The notes: generated by a model from the letters alone, not told the origin. A DNA stretch of 64,000 bases from Paraescarpia echinospica (GCA_020002185.1 CM034534.1:32842049-32906048), one strand, 5' to 3'; shown: positions 9,360 through 23,400, numbered from the stretch's first letter. Program-made: numbers and translations.

Positions 9360-9605
9360 TTACTTAGGCCTGTTTGCTCGGTGGAAGCATAGGCCATCGA
9401 CCATGGTCATCCACTGTTGTCGGTTTGATGCCATTTTCTCAATTTCTTTCCATGTTTTTCCCATCTGCTTTCTTTCGCTTTCCGTGTCTCTCTGCCAGGT
9501 GTTTCTCAGCCTTCCTCTTCTTCTCTTCCCTAGGGGTTCCATGTAATTGCTTGTCGTGTGATATTTGTTGCAGGTTTCCTCAGTGTATGTCCTAATCACC
9601 TCCAT
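9360..9605 (-). mobile_element. LINE ORF2 C-terminal fragment (RTE/CFDP2-like)
   Basis: The minus strand encodes about 81 residues ending a LINE ORF: PLGKRRRGRLRNTWQRD and TWKEIEKMASNRQQWMTMVDGLC. This is the characteristic tail after the reverse transcriptase in RTE-like elements. The rest of the element is absent, as expected for a 5'-truncated copy. Confidence 0.7.
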
Positions 9606-9824
9606 TTTCTCTTCTTTATTTCGTTTTCTATCGGTAGTTGTTCATTCCCATAGTATAGTGCTGGGTACCTTGTCTGACCACTTTAACATTGTTGTGATGA
9701 ATTACTCACGACTCCGTATAAATAAGATAAAGGCAACTGTGTAATTCTAAAATGCAAGCACATCTAGATTGTGGATATGCGGACACACAAACGCGCACAC
9801 ACTCGCGCGCGCAATATGATCGTA

Positions 9825-10345
9825 ACACCGAGGCGGCCATATTTTATTTATGCAAATACACAATAAATAACCAATCATGGCATTTGTTGCAGTCGTGGTG
9901 GTCTTAATCATCCAGAAACTAAATGAAATTTAGAAACACTGGGAAAATGCAACTAAATTAGGAGATCATGGTTATAATAAAACACTGATGTGATGGTACG
10001 TGGCCGTAATGGATTTATGCAAATTTCAAAAATGCCCAATCATTTTTATAGGCATCGATGCTTCGAATCCCAATTAAATGGCATTTAGATTAATTATGGT
10101 AAAATGGAACTATAGTTGGTGATAATGGTTATGCTGGAATCATTCTGAAACTCAAATTACATAGTTATATATGACCAAAACACGGCCATATTGGATTGAC
10201 AAAAAATAAAAATGCCCAATCATAATGTTTGTTTCACTCTTTGATGACACAAGCCTCAAGACACTTGATGACACAAGCCTCAAGACACTATAATTGGACA
10301 TATGATAATTAATACTGATATGGAGGCGGCCATAAAGGATTTATG
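9825..10345. repeat. Diverged tandem repeat (about 135-180 bp unit)
   Basis: Four diverged starts (near 9828, 10005, 10185 and 10322) share the pattern GGCCATA..GGATTTATGCAAAT..AATGCCCAATCAT. A 24-bp exact tandem doublet (TGATGACACAAGCCTCAAGA...) lies at about 10240-10290. There is no coding potential. Confidence 0.6.
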
Positions 10346-10689
10346 CAAATAAAAAAAATTGCTCAAGGGTGCCAATGTGGCACCCGGTGGATTCTGTTTC
10401 TGGACACCCTTGTTGTCAATAATACATCAAAAAACCGCAATTCATGCTCGATTTCTATGTATACCCCCTTGGCTGCCCGACTACAGGCGCTCGCGGACAG
10501 TGACTCGGCTGACGAGATTATGCTGGCCTTTCATGCGCAGTTGTAGAGATCAAGGCGGGCACATAATCATCGAAACCGTCAACCGCATTGTTTGTTCATA
10601 CACTTGTACAGATATAAAACATGAAATCGCAATAGCTTCCCCTTGTAGTTTAACCATTACTGTTGTTTTAATGCAGTGCAATATAACCA

Positions 10690-11480
10690 TTTCTTTGACG
10701 AAGTGAAAGTGAAACTGTACAACAACATACCACGCGGAAACTTTACGTAGACGTAAGAAATACGCCTACCGAGAACAAAACTATGTACTTCCCTTAGAGA
10801 CGTTTGATTCAATAGAAAGCTGCCATGCAGCCATATACGCTGCCTCTACTATATTGATCTTATCAAATGAGATGTTGCTTGTTTACTTTTCGGTCTGTTT
10901 ATTTAGTATATACGTGCATCGCGATTAAGAGATGGGTGGAAGGTTCACTTGGTGCCCCTCCCCCCCGTGGAACGGTCACCCACGTATAGTCATGTTGCAT
11001 GTATTTGCTGAAAGGGTGGTTGTTGGTTGTGTAAGAGAAGACCACTGTGATTTAGTTGTTTGTTCAGTACGTTGTTGCTGGTTGTTGGACAGTCTGTTGA
11101 CTGACCATTAAGACGTGCCCGTTCGTGTGAAAAAGTGACCATCCTCAGTGCCAGCATAGAAAGGTTGGTTTGGCAATAACGTTCTGCAAAAAGTTGACTA
11201 GTAAGACCACAATATTGTAACCACAATATATATATATACACATATATATCAAACGATGCACATATATACTAAATAAACAGACAGAAAAATAAAAAGCAAC
11301 ATCTCATTTGATAAGATCAAGATAGTAGGGATTGCGTATAGGCTTCATGGCAGCTTTCTGTTGAATCAAAACGCCTCTAGTGGGAAGATTTGTTCTTGGT
11401 AAGCGTATGTCTTAGTTAAAGGTTAAGTTTCCGCGTGCTATTTTGTTGTACAGTTTCACTTTCACTTCGTCAATCAAAGT
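10690..11480. mobile_element. Foldback-like element with about 230-bp inverted arms
   Basis: The sequence 10690-10925 is the imperfect inverted complement of 11255-11480; both carry AGTGAAACTGTACAACA at the outer end and GCAACATCTCATTTGATAAGATC inside. The arms flank about 330 bases. This suits a non-autonomous foldback or MITE-like element. Target duplications could not be defined. Confidence 0.55.
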
Positions 11481-12075
11481 GAAACAGTTTCATATATACC
11501 CGCATAGAAATATATATACATACATACTAGTCAGCATTAATAGAACGTTACCGGACGCTGGAAACTTCTAGAAACGATATGCATGTCTTCTAGTAGTTGT
11601 ATTTCCGAATGTGGTGGTATTAATATGTGTGGTCTTGATAACATGTGATACTTGCAAGTTGAAGAACAATGTAGGTCTACCATGAAGAGCATGCAACGGC
11701 CAATGAGCGTCCCTATCGTGATTCGGTGCCATATATATTTTGCGTAATTTATCATGTGTGTGTGTGTGCGCGCGCGCGCGCGCACTCTGTGTATGCGTGT
11801 TGTGTGTGCAAGCGCGCGTGTGTTGTTTGGAACACACACCAAAATGATTGCTGGGGTTTTAATCTTTAATATAATGATTCATTTCTAAATGACAATGATT
11901 ATCTTCTAATTTATATATATATATAATATATATATATCCCACGCCAAACAGTGTGCAGCTATATCTATAAAACATCGTAGCTTGTACAACACCAGCAAAA
12001 ATATAATACCCAAGTAGACTATTACATGGATATCTCACCGACAACAATGATCCCAGAATAACTTGCCTCTCTCTC
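11113..12075 (+). repeat. Repeat block B, copy 1
   Basis: Highly similar to 13625-14640. It includes the right arm of the foldback-like element, (TA)n and (GT)n tracts, and ends in a pyrimidine-rich (TC)n run that continues to about 12230. No genes are recognised. Confidence 0.75.
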
Positions 12076-12485
12076 TCTGTCTCTCTCTGTCTCTCTCTGT
12101 CTCTCTCTCGCGCCCCTCAGTCTCTGTCTCTCTGGCTGTCTCTATCGCTCCATGGTTGTCTCTCTGTCTCCGGCATTCGCTCTCGCTGTCTCTCTGCCTC
12201 TCGTTCTCTCTTTTGTCCATGTGTCAGTTGTGCCTAGCCACGTGCGAATATCTCAACTGATCCGAGTTCTCTTTCGTAGATTGCTCACAACATTAGGCAT
12301 GTTTGCGTAACTTAGACAAATCGTAGAAAACAAGCATACGCTTGCCAACAACAGGTTCTAAGGTTAAAATAGTACTGCCAATGGGTTAAGGGGGCCGTAC
12401 CCTAATGCCTCCCCCCGCTAAATACGCCACTTGCACAAGGCATGATTCGTTACTTATGTACTTCCAGAAGGGCGGTTTGCGGTAG

Positions 12486-12743
12486 GTGTACAAGGTGAAC
12501 GTCGATCTAGAACAGGGAGTTGTTTTTCCCCAGCAATGCGGGCCGACACGCAAACCCATTTCTTCCCACGACGATACTGTCGTGGTCACCGGCGAACAGC
12601 GGGACACTCAGAGAAAAAGTGTATCGGATAGCCGCGGCCTATACCACAAGGTGTTTAAGGCACACAACATGGAGCCGAAACTTGTTGGGTATCGAAAGAA
12701 CGACAACGAGGTGACAGAAACGACGCCTCTTCGTGAAGAGTAA
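12486..12743 (+). CDS. Short ORF of unknown nature
   Basis: An 85-residue frame with no ATG at its start and an in-frame stop just before it, ending KLVGYRKNDNEVTETTPLREE. The composition is protein-like and the DNA is more GC-rich than its neighbours. I recognise no domain and see no splice-supported partner. It lies between repeat B and repeat A'. It may be a gene fragment or chance. Confidence 0.15.
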   Translation: MYKVNVDLEQGVVFPQQCGPTRKPISSHDDTVVVTGEQRDTQRKSVSDSRGLYHKVFKAHNMEPKLVGYRKNDNEVTETTPLREE

Positions 12744-12775
12744 GTACATCTTCGTGTTGTGCACACAGTGCGTGC

Positions 12776-13623
12776 GTATGTGTAGCGCCATCTGGCGCAT
12801 AATGTCGAACTCCGGATGATCTTCTATAGTCGTGTACGGCCTGCCAGGTTACACCGTCTGTGTATTCTGGCGTTTTTCAAGGCGCGGCTATCTACGCAAG
12901 AGGTCCGGAAATCATATTAAGTTTCCTTGAAATGGTGCAGTCCATGGCTTGAAATGAAAGTGTGCTTTGAGTTATGTGTTGCAAACCAATCTGAATTATT
13001 CATCAGGCAAGAACATCCATCTGAATAGTTTTACTTTTACATTATTTCACCAAGCAACAACCATCGACCCCAGACTACCGGTTCCCCTTGTAATGGTACC
13101 TGACGTTCAACAAACATGCACGCGTTGTCAACGATTGTAGCAAGTTGTGTATAACGTCCCCAACTATTCGTGAGAATTTTCATAAAGTTGGAAGAAATTA
13201 AATAACTTAATTTTCTTAGTACACAACTAGATTGTGAGTCGAAAATGTCTAGTTGTGTATTAAGAAAATGGTGTTATTTGATCCGTGGACTGTCTACGTA
13301 GCTCGGAACAATCGCAGAAACCGCGCGTAACCCTGCGAACAATTACTTAACGTTCGTCTAAAATCAGGCAAGAACCCATAACTGGCAAGAACCCATAACT
13401 GGTAAGAACCCTTAATTGGTAAGAACCTTTAACCAATGGGAAATGGCGAGAAAAAAATGAAGCCATTACTTTTCTTCTGCGTACATGCGTACGTGTGTAC
13501 ACGAGTACATGCGTACAAACGCACATACGCTCACACACGTATACACGCGCGCGCAAACATACACACGCACGCACACACCCACGAACACACACGCACGCAC
13601 GCTCGATTCCAGTTTGATTAACA
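12776..13623 (+). repeat. Repeat block A', copy 2
   Basis: Matches 8200-9097 almost throughout. It carries about 38 extra bases near 12838-12876 and a shortened minisatellite. It is joined directly to block B' at 13624, whereas A and B in copy 1 are separated by about 2 kb. Confidence 0.75.
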
Positions 13624-13624
13624 A

Positions 13625-14620
13625 AGACGTGCCCGTTCGTGTTAAAAAGTGACCATCCTCAGTGCCAGCATAGAAAGGTTGGTTTGGCGATAACGTTCTG
13701 CAAAAAGTTGACTAGTAAGACCACAACATTGTAACCACAATATATATATATACACATATATATCAAACGATGCACATATATACTAAATAAACACAGAAAA
13801 ATAAAAAGCAACATCTCATTTGATAAGATCAAGATAGTAGGGATTGCGTATAGGCTTCATGGCAGCTTTCTGTTGAATCAAAACGCCTCTAGTGGGAAGA
13901 TTTGTTCTTGGTAAGCGTATGTCTTAGTTAAAGGTTAAGTTTCCGCGTGCTATTTTGTTGTACAGTTTCACTTTCACTTGTCAATCAAAGTGAAACAGTT
14001 TCATATATACCCGCATAGAAATATATATATGTATACATACATACTAGTCAGCATTAATAGAACTTTTCCGGACGCTGGAAACATCTAGAAACGATATGCA
14101 TGTCTTCTAGTAGTTGTATTTCCGAATGTGGTGGTATTAATATGTATGGTCTTGATAACATGTGATACTTGTAAGTTGAAGAACAATGTAGGTCTACCAT
14201 GAAGAGCATGCAACGGCCAATGAGCGTCCCTATCGTGATTCGGTGCCATATACATTTTGCGTAATTTATTATGAGTGTGTGTGTGTGTGCGTGTGCGCGC
14301 GCGTGCACTTTGTGCATGCGTGTGAAAATTTTGCATGCGTGTTGTGTGTGCAAGCGTGCGTTTGTTGTTTGGAACACACACCAAAATGATTGCTGAAGTT
14401 TTAATCTTTAATATAATGATTCATTTCTAAATGACATTGATTATTTTCTAATTTATATATATATAAATTATATGGATATATATATATATATCCCACGCCA
14501 AACAGTGTGCAGCTATATCTATAAAACATCGTAGCTTGTACAACACCAGCAAAAATATAATACCCAAGTAGACTATTACATGGATATCTCACCGATAACA
14601 ATGATCCCAGAATAACTTGC

Positions 14621-14640
<20 letters not shown>
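13625..14640 (+). repeat. Repeat block B', copy 2
   Basis: Matches 11113-12075 and ends in (CT)n and (TA)n runs about 110 bases from the NAGK stop codon, so the NAGK 3' UTR probably runs into it. The left arm of the foldback-like element is missing here. Confidence 0.75.
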
Positions 14641-14657
<17 letters not shown>

Positions 14658-14744
14658 AAATAATGTTGCTTGATATACCTGAAAATGTATGGAATTAAGT
14701 ATTCTCTATTACAATGACGCTAAATGATGTCACATCGTTCGGCT

Positions 14745-14779
14745 GTCTTCTTTCAGCAAAGTACATGCTGAAAGAAGAC
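14745..14779 (-). other. Perfect hairpin across the NAGK stop codon
   Basis: GTCTTCTTTCAGC (14745-14757) pairs perfectly with GCTGAAAGAAGAC (14767-14779) across a 9-base loop. On the minus strand the TGA stop (14755-14753) lies in the 3' arm. It would form a 13-bp stem in the mRNA. Function is unknown. Confidence 0.6.
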
Positions 14780-17700
14780 GCTGGCATTTTCTTCGAAGTT
14801 CGTCTTAAGATGGCAACCCGCCCCTTTCGCTCCAAGATAAGCCGCCCCGTACGTGCATGGTTTCTTTGGCAATAAAAGCATGATTTCATTCAGCTTAGTC
14901 GGCCCTTTATTCGCATGTGCCTGTAGACTCTGCAGGAACCCTGAAAACAACAAAGTTCACGAACAAGATATTATGATATGCTACATATATAACTAAAACC
15001 TAGCAAATGTTTTGTTTCTTTTCCTTTTTTACAGTTACAGGAATAGGACCTGCTATTTTCATTATTTTTCACATAACACATGAAATGTTGAATTGCATGC
15101 AACGTGTGGAATGTCACTGAAAATGTACCTTGTTTCATCAGATTCCAGCTCTTCCAAACGGAACCAACACACACCACTTTGAGCAGTCCCTCGCCTTCGA
15201 GCTGTGACTGCAATTGCAATGAAAATCATGTTTGTGTGTGAGTGAGTGAGTGTATATGTGCGTTCGTGCATGCGTCTCTGTGTGTAGTCAGACCTCATTT
15301 AACCCTTGTATTATTCATACATAAAGATTTAACGAATTTTAGTTTTAGTTGTCTTAGCATCACATTTTAGCATCTAATCAACTGATTTTAAGTAATTCAG
15401 CACTTTTGCTAATCGTTTGCTTTATCAATTCATTTACCTGTACTTTTACACAGGTTTATTTATATACTAGGATTATGCTTGCTAACTTTATTTTCTTTTT
15501 TTTCTTTTCTGATTTATATCTCTTAAAGGCGATTTTATGTTTCTTAGATATTTGCCGATTTTGTAAACACCCGTGAAGGGGCATTAGTACCGGATTTTAT
15601 GGTGTATAAATAAAGTTTATTATTATTATATATATATATATAGTAATAACATGTATATAGCGCCCCATCCAAATAATTATCCTGTGATGATGCTGTACAC
15701 TATTGCGTTTTGTTATTAATCAATAATGACGTTGATTACAAGTTGACTGAACAGCCGATTGTTAATAATACACTGCAATGTTTTACACCTGCAACTACAA
15801 GTGAAGTTCGCATTATCATACAAAAGTGTCCTAACAAATCATGTGGTTTTGACTCTTTTCCAACATTTCTACTGAAGAGTTGCATTGATCAACTGGTTTA
15901 TCCTATTACAAATATTATAAATATGTCAATGCAGGATGGTGTTGTTCCACACGAATTCAAGCACGCTCTTGTCAATTCTTTTACTAAAAAACAAAGTCTG
16001 TGCAAAAATTACCTTAAAAATTACCGTCCTATCACAAATCTTAATTTTCTGTCGAAAGTATTGAAGAATGTTGTTGCAAATTTACTCCATGGACACATTT
16101 ATTCACAGCATTTATCAAATGATCTACAATCTGCATATAAGCAATTTTATTAAACTGAGACGGCTCTTCTTAAAATACACAATGACATTGTATGCAATAT
16201 GGATAATAGCAAATTGACTGCTCTCACCTTACTAGATCTATAAGCTGCTTTTGATACAATAGATCACGGTATTCTTTTACATCGCCTTAATATACATTTT
16301 GGTATATCTGGCATGGCTCTTCAGTGGTTTAGTTCATATTTTTCAGACCGATACCAAATCATTAACATATCTGGCTCATTGTCTTTTCTAGAATATCTTC
16401 CATTTGGTGCCACACAAGGTTCTGTCCTTGGCCCTGTTTTGTTTAGCTTATACACTACATCCCTTAGTCGAGTCATAACTAATCATAATATAAATCATCA
16501 CTTATATGCTGACGACACACAGGTGTATATATAACTTTCACCAACTGACACACAGACATCTCTATCAACTTTAAATGACTGTCTCCCTGACATCTTGCTG
16601 TGGATGGAAGCAAGTAAATTGAAACTAAATCCAGATAAAACTGATCTAATTATTATTGGCACAAAACAACAACGAAACAAGGTTGTTAACTACTTTCCAG
16701 TTAAATTGCTTGGTAATGATACATCACCATCAGATACTGTTCGTAATCTAGGTGTTATCTTTGACAACGATTTCAGCTTTAAGCAGAATATTTCTCAAGT
16801 ATGTAAATCCTGTTTCTACCATATACGTGATTTCCACCGAATTCGGCATCATTTGTCTTTATCTACTGCTAAAACAATATCAGTATCTCTAATTAGCAGT
16901 CACCTTGACTACTGCAACTCACTCCTAAACAATATTGCTAAAAAGGAATTAGCTAAACTCCAACGTGTACAGAATTGTTTAGCATGTATAGTACTAAAAG
17001 CACCTCGTTTCTCACCATCTCTGCCCCTATTTAGACAGTTGCATTGGCTTCCAGTTACATATCGAATACAATTCAAATTAGCCACTATCACATATCGTAC
17101 CCTTTCTACGCAACACCCATCCTATTTGTTTAGTCTCCTTCGTTTTTCCGATATCCCCAGGAATCCCAGATCATTTGTTCCACTGATTCATGGTCAAGTA
17201 GATTAGCTCAATGCACCAACTAAGACAATACACAAAACTGTGAGTGACAGTGTCTAGAGTGAGGCCTAAGCAGTGTTGTCATTGCTGAATAGATCAATTA
17301 AACCTGCCAAGTGGGTGACATTCTGCACAAGTGTTCATTAATCCTTAGTGATTGTTCAGAACACCAGACTGACCACATACCTAAACAAAGCAAATGTAAT
17401 AGGTGAAGAACAGGCAATGTTCAGATAGGGGTATTGGTTGAATTGTATTTGTCTCGACGCAAAAGGCTTTATTGTGCCTTCATCGATTATAAGAAAGCAT
17501 TTGATTTAGTAGACCGGTCCTCACTGTGGTCTAAGATAATTTCATGCGGTATTAATGGTAATGTGTTGAAAGTTGTATACAACATGTACAAAAATGCTAA
17601 ATCATGTATAAATCAGGGCCAGGCTGTATCAGCCTTCTTCTCATGTGATGTAGAGGTATGGCAAGGAGAAAACTTGTGTCCTTTGTTATTTACTATTTAC

Positions 17701-20317
17701 CTGAATAATTTTGAACACTGTTAGTCACAATTATAACGGACTTGACATGGCAACTGGTGAAATTTACAATAACTTTAGTGACGATGATGTAGAAAATGTA
17801 TGTTCTACTATATGCTAATGACACTAGAATGATTCAATCAAATACAGATTTCTTGCTTGTGTATAGCGGAACTATGTCAACTCTTCTAATGGTTGACATT
17901 TGGTTGTTTCAGGTGTCAACTATATTGTGAATCTGTAATTATTAGTCTATATTGATACAATTGATTTACACAGTACCATGTCTACACAAGGCATGGCAAG
18001 CGTAAACAGAACAGTAGAATGCATTTTATATCAATAAAGTGTAGGATATTTCACTCTATAGTTGTCCAGAATATAAATTTTCTGTTTGTCACCTGCAGGT
18101 GACAGAATATTAATTTTCTATGTTTATCACCTACAGGTTTCTACAGACAATACATCTTTAACCAATAGACACCACAGTCACACTATTTTATAATAATTAA
18201 ATGAACATCAAAATAAACACAACTTGCAATTATAGAAAATAAATAGTTTTGAAGATACAGTTTAAAAGTTTTAGACAACTGTTCAGTCTAACAGGGGTCA
18301 AGTGTGTCTACTCTGCCTGGCCCCCGTGACCAATTAAAGATTACTCAAGGTCTCAATGAAAGAATAGCACTAGGCTGCAGAGTTTAGTCATGCTGCTGGC
18401 TTTCTGGCACATTAAACAAAATCTACTGTTGGGGGTGGTCTCAAGGGCCCTTCTCAAAACCACATCACTAGATAATGTAAAACTTTTGCACTTTGCGGGC
18501 CCCTTAGGTGCCCTTAGAATTATTCAATCAAATATAGATTTATTGTATATAGTGGCAGCACCCTAAGATACATCTGTGCAAAAGTTGCTGAACAGTTTTT
18601 GAAAAAATAGGCAAAATGTTACATTTTTACCCGTTTTGGGGTCCTTGGAGGCCCTAGGGAACCATTAAAATGATTCAATCAAATATAGATTTCTCGTGCA
18701 TAGTGGCAGTGCCCTAAGATATGTCTATGCAAAATTTGAGAAAAAGTTGCTGAACGGTTTCTGAGATACGGCAGCTAACGGCGGACGCAGAGTGATGGCA
18801 ATAGTCTCTTGGACCTTCGGCCAAATGACTAAAAACTAGACTTATTTATTTGAAATTACATTCCACCTTAACCTTCAGCGGTCCCATGCTCTAATGACGA
18901 CTCTCGCTTGTCCCTGTTAACGATTTTGTCCAATGAGTTTTGTATGTTGCGCCTCTGAGCTCAGATTCCTGGGGATTTAGGTGCTATAGAAGTTTGTCAT
19001 TATTATTATTATTATTAAAACATTCTCATATAACACACGACTGTTTAAATGTTGACTAATGAGACAAATGAACCTGTCATTTAAAATGTTCTCCTTGTTT
19101 CAATGTTTAGCTGCTATTAGAAAAATGTAATGAAAATTCGAAACTATATTTTATTTATTATCTGTAAGCTAGCTAGTTTGACGTTTGTGCAAATGCAGTT
19201 TTGATTAAATCAATTGATATTCTGTAAACAAATTATGCCTGGACCGAATTAAAATTCAATATGAAAGGGAAAAAGTCTTGATAAACTAACTATACTATAT
19301 GACTATTTACTTTCATAACCTAGTCTAACGAATTAAACAGGGAGCTTAAGTGCATAATAATCATTATACCAGACAAATTTCTATTGAAAAGTATTTATTC
19401 AAACAAATCGAACACATAAAATGTACAAATTAAATCAATTCAAAACATTTTTGAAAAAGTATGAAAGAACAAACAATAGAAAAACCTTAATGTCCTGTTA
19501 TTCCTTTGTCTACAATAATAGTCCGCAGCTTTTTACATTATATTACTTTTTATGACTGGTACAAACATACATATTGATATTTAAATCATGTATGTTTCCA
19601 TACATTAGTATGAAACTGTAATTGTAATATTACATCTGCTCACAATAACTTTCTAAAAACTGTACTGTTCGATATATAGACTGAATTAGAGATGAAACAA
19701 AAAACTATTGATAAAACTTACATTAAACAAATTTCCCAGCTTAGTTACATAGGCAGTGACAAATACCTTCTATTACAAATACTTACTTTCTACCATGATC
19801 ATGTAATCATGATGATATATGAATATGTCTATATGAATACATCATTGTTAATTACTCACCATTTGTCAGTTATCCAGGAACACATCAATATGACAATGAC
19901 AATTCAGTGAGTCAATAAATTACTAAGTTTTGCAGGTTTCTAGAAAATACGTACCCATGCCAGGTAGACACTTCAGAGATATCTCATCTATTTAAAAGCC
20001 ATAAATACAAAGGCTGTTTACCTGTTTAATCTTTGGGAGCAGTGCTGTAATGTGGCGGGCTAACAGTTGTCCTGCTTTGTTGAAAACTTCACAACACAGT
20101 GGATCTTTCAGCTCCGAGGCTCCTGACAACTCAAACAACACACTATCAGATATAAATTCTTCGGAAGTTTTGTGGCTGTTAGTTTGAATCCTGTATGCAT
20201 TAGGGGTTACATATGAGCCACTGGATGAATGTAGATAGTCTTCCAAGAAATTAGCATCTAAAATATAGACTATAGATGCAATTGGTCTTGGAAAAGTGTG
20301 TGCGAGATTGTGTTTGT

Positions 20318-20413
<96 letters not shown>

Positions 20414-23400
20414 ATGTATGCATGCATGATGTCTATAGTAATATAGATGCATACGTCATTAAAATTAAATCATGGTGCCAAAACAGGTGCATACACATTT
20501 AGATTTAATAACAATGGTAATAAAAGCATTTTCTACATAAAAATGCGGCCATTCAGAAGCGAATTTCAATATTAAAACATATTTACTTACATTTTGATAA
20601 AGAAATATGAATTAATAGAAAATATATAAATAACATTAAAATACTAGTTAAAGTATATATTAAAAATAAATACTAATAATAAAAATTTAATCAATATTTT
20701 AAATAGATCTAATTCTAACGAGTCGGTGCAACAAGAGAAAGCCCTTGTTCCAATGTTGATAATAACTTTAAGAACAACAAATACATGAGAACTAGATGAT
20801 TGAAGCTGGACATGCTTTCTTATTAAGCAATGACTATGGAGGTTGATAATAACAGTGAATACAGATCATAGTATGTGATCTATTTACCTCTAGCCAGTTC
20901 AATGCACATTTGGGCATAAAAAGCCTTGCTGAAATTTCTGTACAGATGCTCCAACATGCCCATCTTGCTTGTCACCTAAACAAACATAATTTTTAAAAAT
21001 TTAACATATTGTTACCTAGACCATAAACAAATGAAATCAAATAGCAAGTGGACCAGGGAACCCTTTGCCTATCATTTAACAAGATTGCCACCCAGAGAAT
21101 TAACTCTACGTGGCAGGTGGACAAGGAAGCCCTTTGGCTTATCGAGAGTCCGACCCTTTTATCTATGTGTATCCCGACCATCTGAGGTATGTGTCGATTT
21201 TATTTTTAAACATATTCACGCTACTAGCACCCACACAATCAGCAGATAATCTGTTCCATTCATTTACAGTCTTTGTGAAAATGAAAACTTTCTTATATCT
21301 AATCTACTCTGCTCCTTTGCTAATGTAACTTCATGCCCTCTAGTCCTTCTATCTTTCTTAACTGAAAAAAAAATATTTCTATCAATATTTTCATAACCAT
21401 TCAATATTTTAAACACTTCTATCTGATCTCCTCTCATTCTCCTGGTCTCTAGTGTTGTTAAACCGCATTTTTTTAGGCGTATTTCGTAACTAAGATCCCT
21501 CAGTTTTGGTATCATTTTAGTTGCTCTCCTCTGCACTCTTTCTAGCATATCTATGTCCTTCCTGCGATATGGCCTCCACGCTTGAATACAATATTCTAAA
21601 TGAGGCCTAACTATTGTTTTGTACAGCGGTATTATTAGCTCTTTTTCCTTATACGTTATGTTTCGCCTAATTAATCCAAGAATTTGATTTCCCTTTGAAG
21701 CTGCAATGGTTGATATTTTACAATTATTCATCATGCAAGAATGTAATTTGTTGTCTATAACTAATCCACCCTTCTGAGATATTTGTCAATTTTTTTTTAA
21801 ACATATTTACAATGCTAGCATTAATGCAACAGATAATATGTTCCATTCATTTATAGTACTCTGGAAGAATGAATATTTTCTGATAACTAATCTATGGTTA
21901 TGTTTCTTCATTAACGTTAATGCATGCTCTTTAGTTCTATTCTTTTATGTGAAATACTTGCTATCAATATTTTCAAAACCAGTCATTAGTTTCAACAATT
22001 CTATTTGATCTCATCTTAACATGATTTCTTCCTACAACATGTATAAGATATTTTACAATTATTCATCATCATCATCATCGTCATTTAGAGGCGGTGTTTC
22101 CAGGCTCTGCTGGGTTCACCTTTCTTCCAATTGCCCTCTTCCACTTGACAAGGTCCCGTGCATCCCGATGGTCGATACCCATCAGATTCAAGTCTGCAGA
22201 CACAGAGTTCTGCCAGGTCTTCCTTGATCTGCCGACGGAAGCTGTCCCCTCCACCACTAACTTTGTATAGCCCTTCACCCAGTCCTTGTCGTCCTTTCGC
22301 TCTACATGCCCGTACCACCTCAGCCTGCTTTTTCTGATCACATCCCCAATCGCCTCCACTCCTACTCTTCTTCTAAGCTCTGCACTGGGCTGTCTGTCGC
22401 TGAGTGATGCGCCACACATCCATCTCACCATCCTCATCTCAACCCTTTCCATCCTCGTGTCATGATCAGTCCTCATGGCCCACGTCTCACACCCATACTA
22501 CAGGCAACTTCTGACACAAGCTGTGTACACCTGGCCCTTCATCTTCAGGGGGGGCGCTTTGGAAGTCAGGAAGGGTGTTAACTCCCTGAACTTCTGCCAG
22601 GCACACCTCACTCTCGCTGTTACTGCTGCATCCACCCCACCCTTTGCACTTAGCATGTCGCCCAGGTAGCAGAAGTTGTCTACTCTGTTGTATGTCTCTC
22701 CATCCACCTCCAAGCCGTCTTCCGTCGCCTCTGCAGGTGGTACCTCTCCCCGACACCTCTTGCACACAAACGCTGCGCTCACTGCCTGCAGGCTGCCCTT
22801 CACACCACTGCATCTCCTGTGGACCCACTTCGCACACGATGTACACTGAAGCGAGTTTGTGGCTACACCCCTGCTACAGACTCCACATGGCCATGTACCA
22901 GACTCTGACATCACTCCTCTGTCACCTATGCTGACCATCACCTTCGACTTCCCGGCGTTCACCTTCAGTCCTTTGGCCACTAATCTCGTGCACCACTCCA
23001 CCAGCTTCCTACTTAGTTCTTCCCTGATCGTTGCCATAAGGACGAGATCATCTGCATACAGCAGCTCCCAGGGCAGTCCTCCTCTCGCCTCCTTCGTCAC
23101 CACGTCCATCACAATGTCAAACAGCAGTGGGCTCAATACTGAGCCCTGGTGCACCCCCACCTTCACCTCAAAGCTGCTGCTGTCTCCATGCCCTGTCCTC
23201 ACCACAGTGCTCGCCTCACTGTACAACGTCATCACTGCCTTAACCAGCCACTCCTTCACACTCGATTTTCTCATGGCCCATCTCATTATCTCCCTTGGTA
23301 CCCTGTCAAACGCCTTTTCCAGGTCGACAAAGGCTAGGTAGAGCTTCTTCTTCTTGGCCAGGTGTTTCTCCTGCATTTGTCGCACGATGAAGATGGCATC

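Noticed and set aside
12035..12260. ORFs of Ser-Leu or Arg-Glu repeats
   Set aside because: Produced by the (TCTC)n tract.
20270..20502. Poly(His-Thr) and poly(Cys-Val) ORFs
   Set aside because: Translation of the (TG)n microsatellite.
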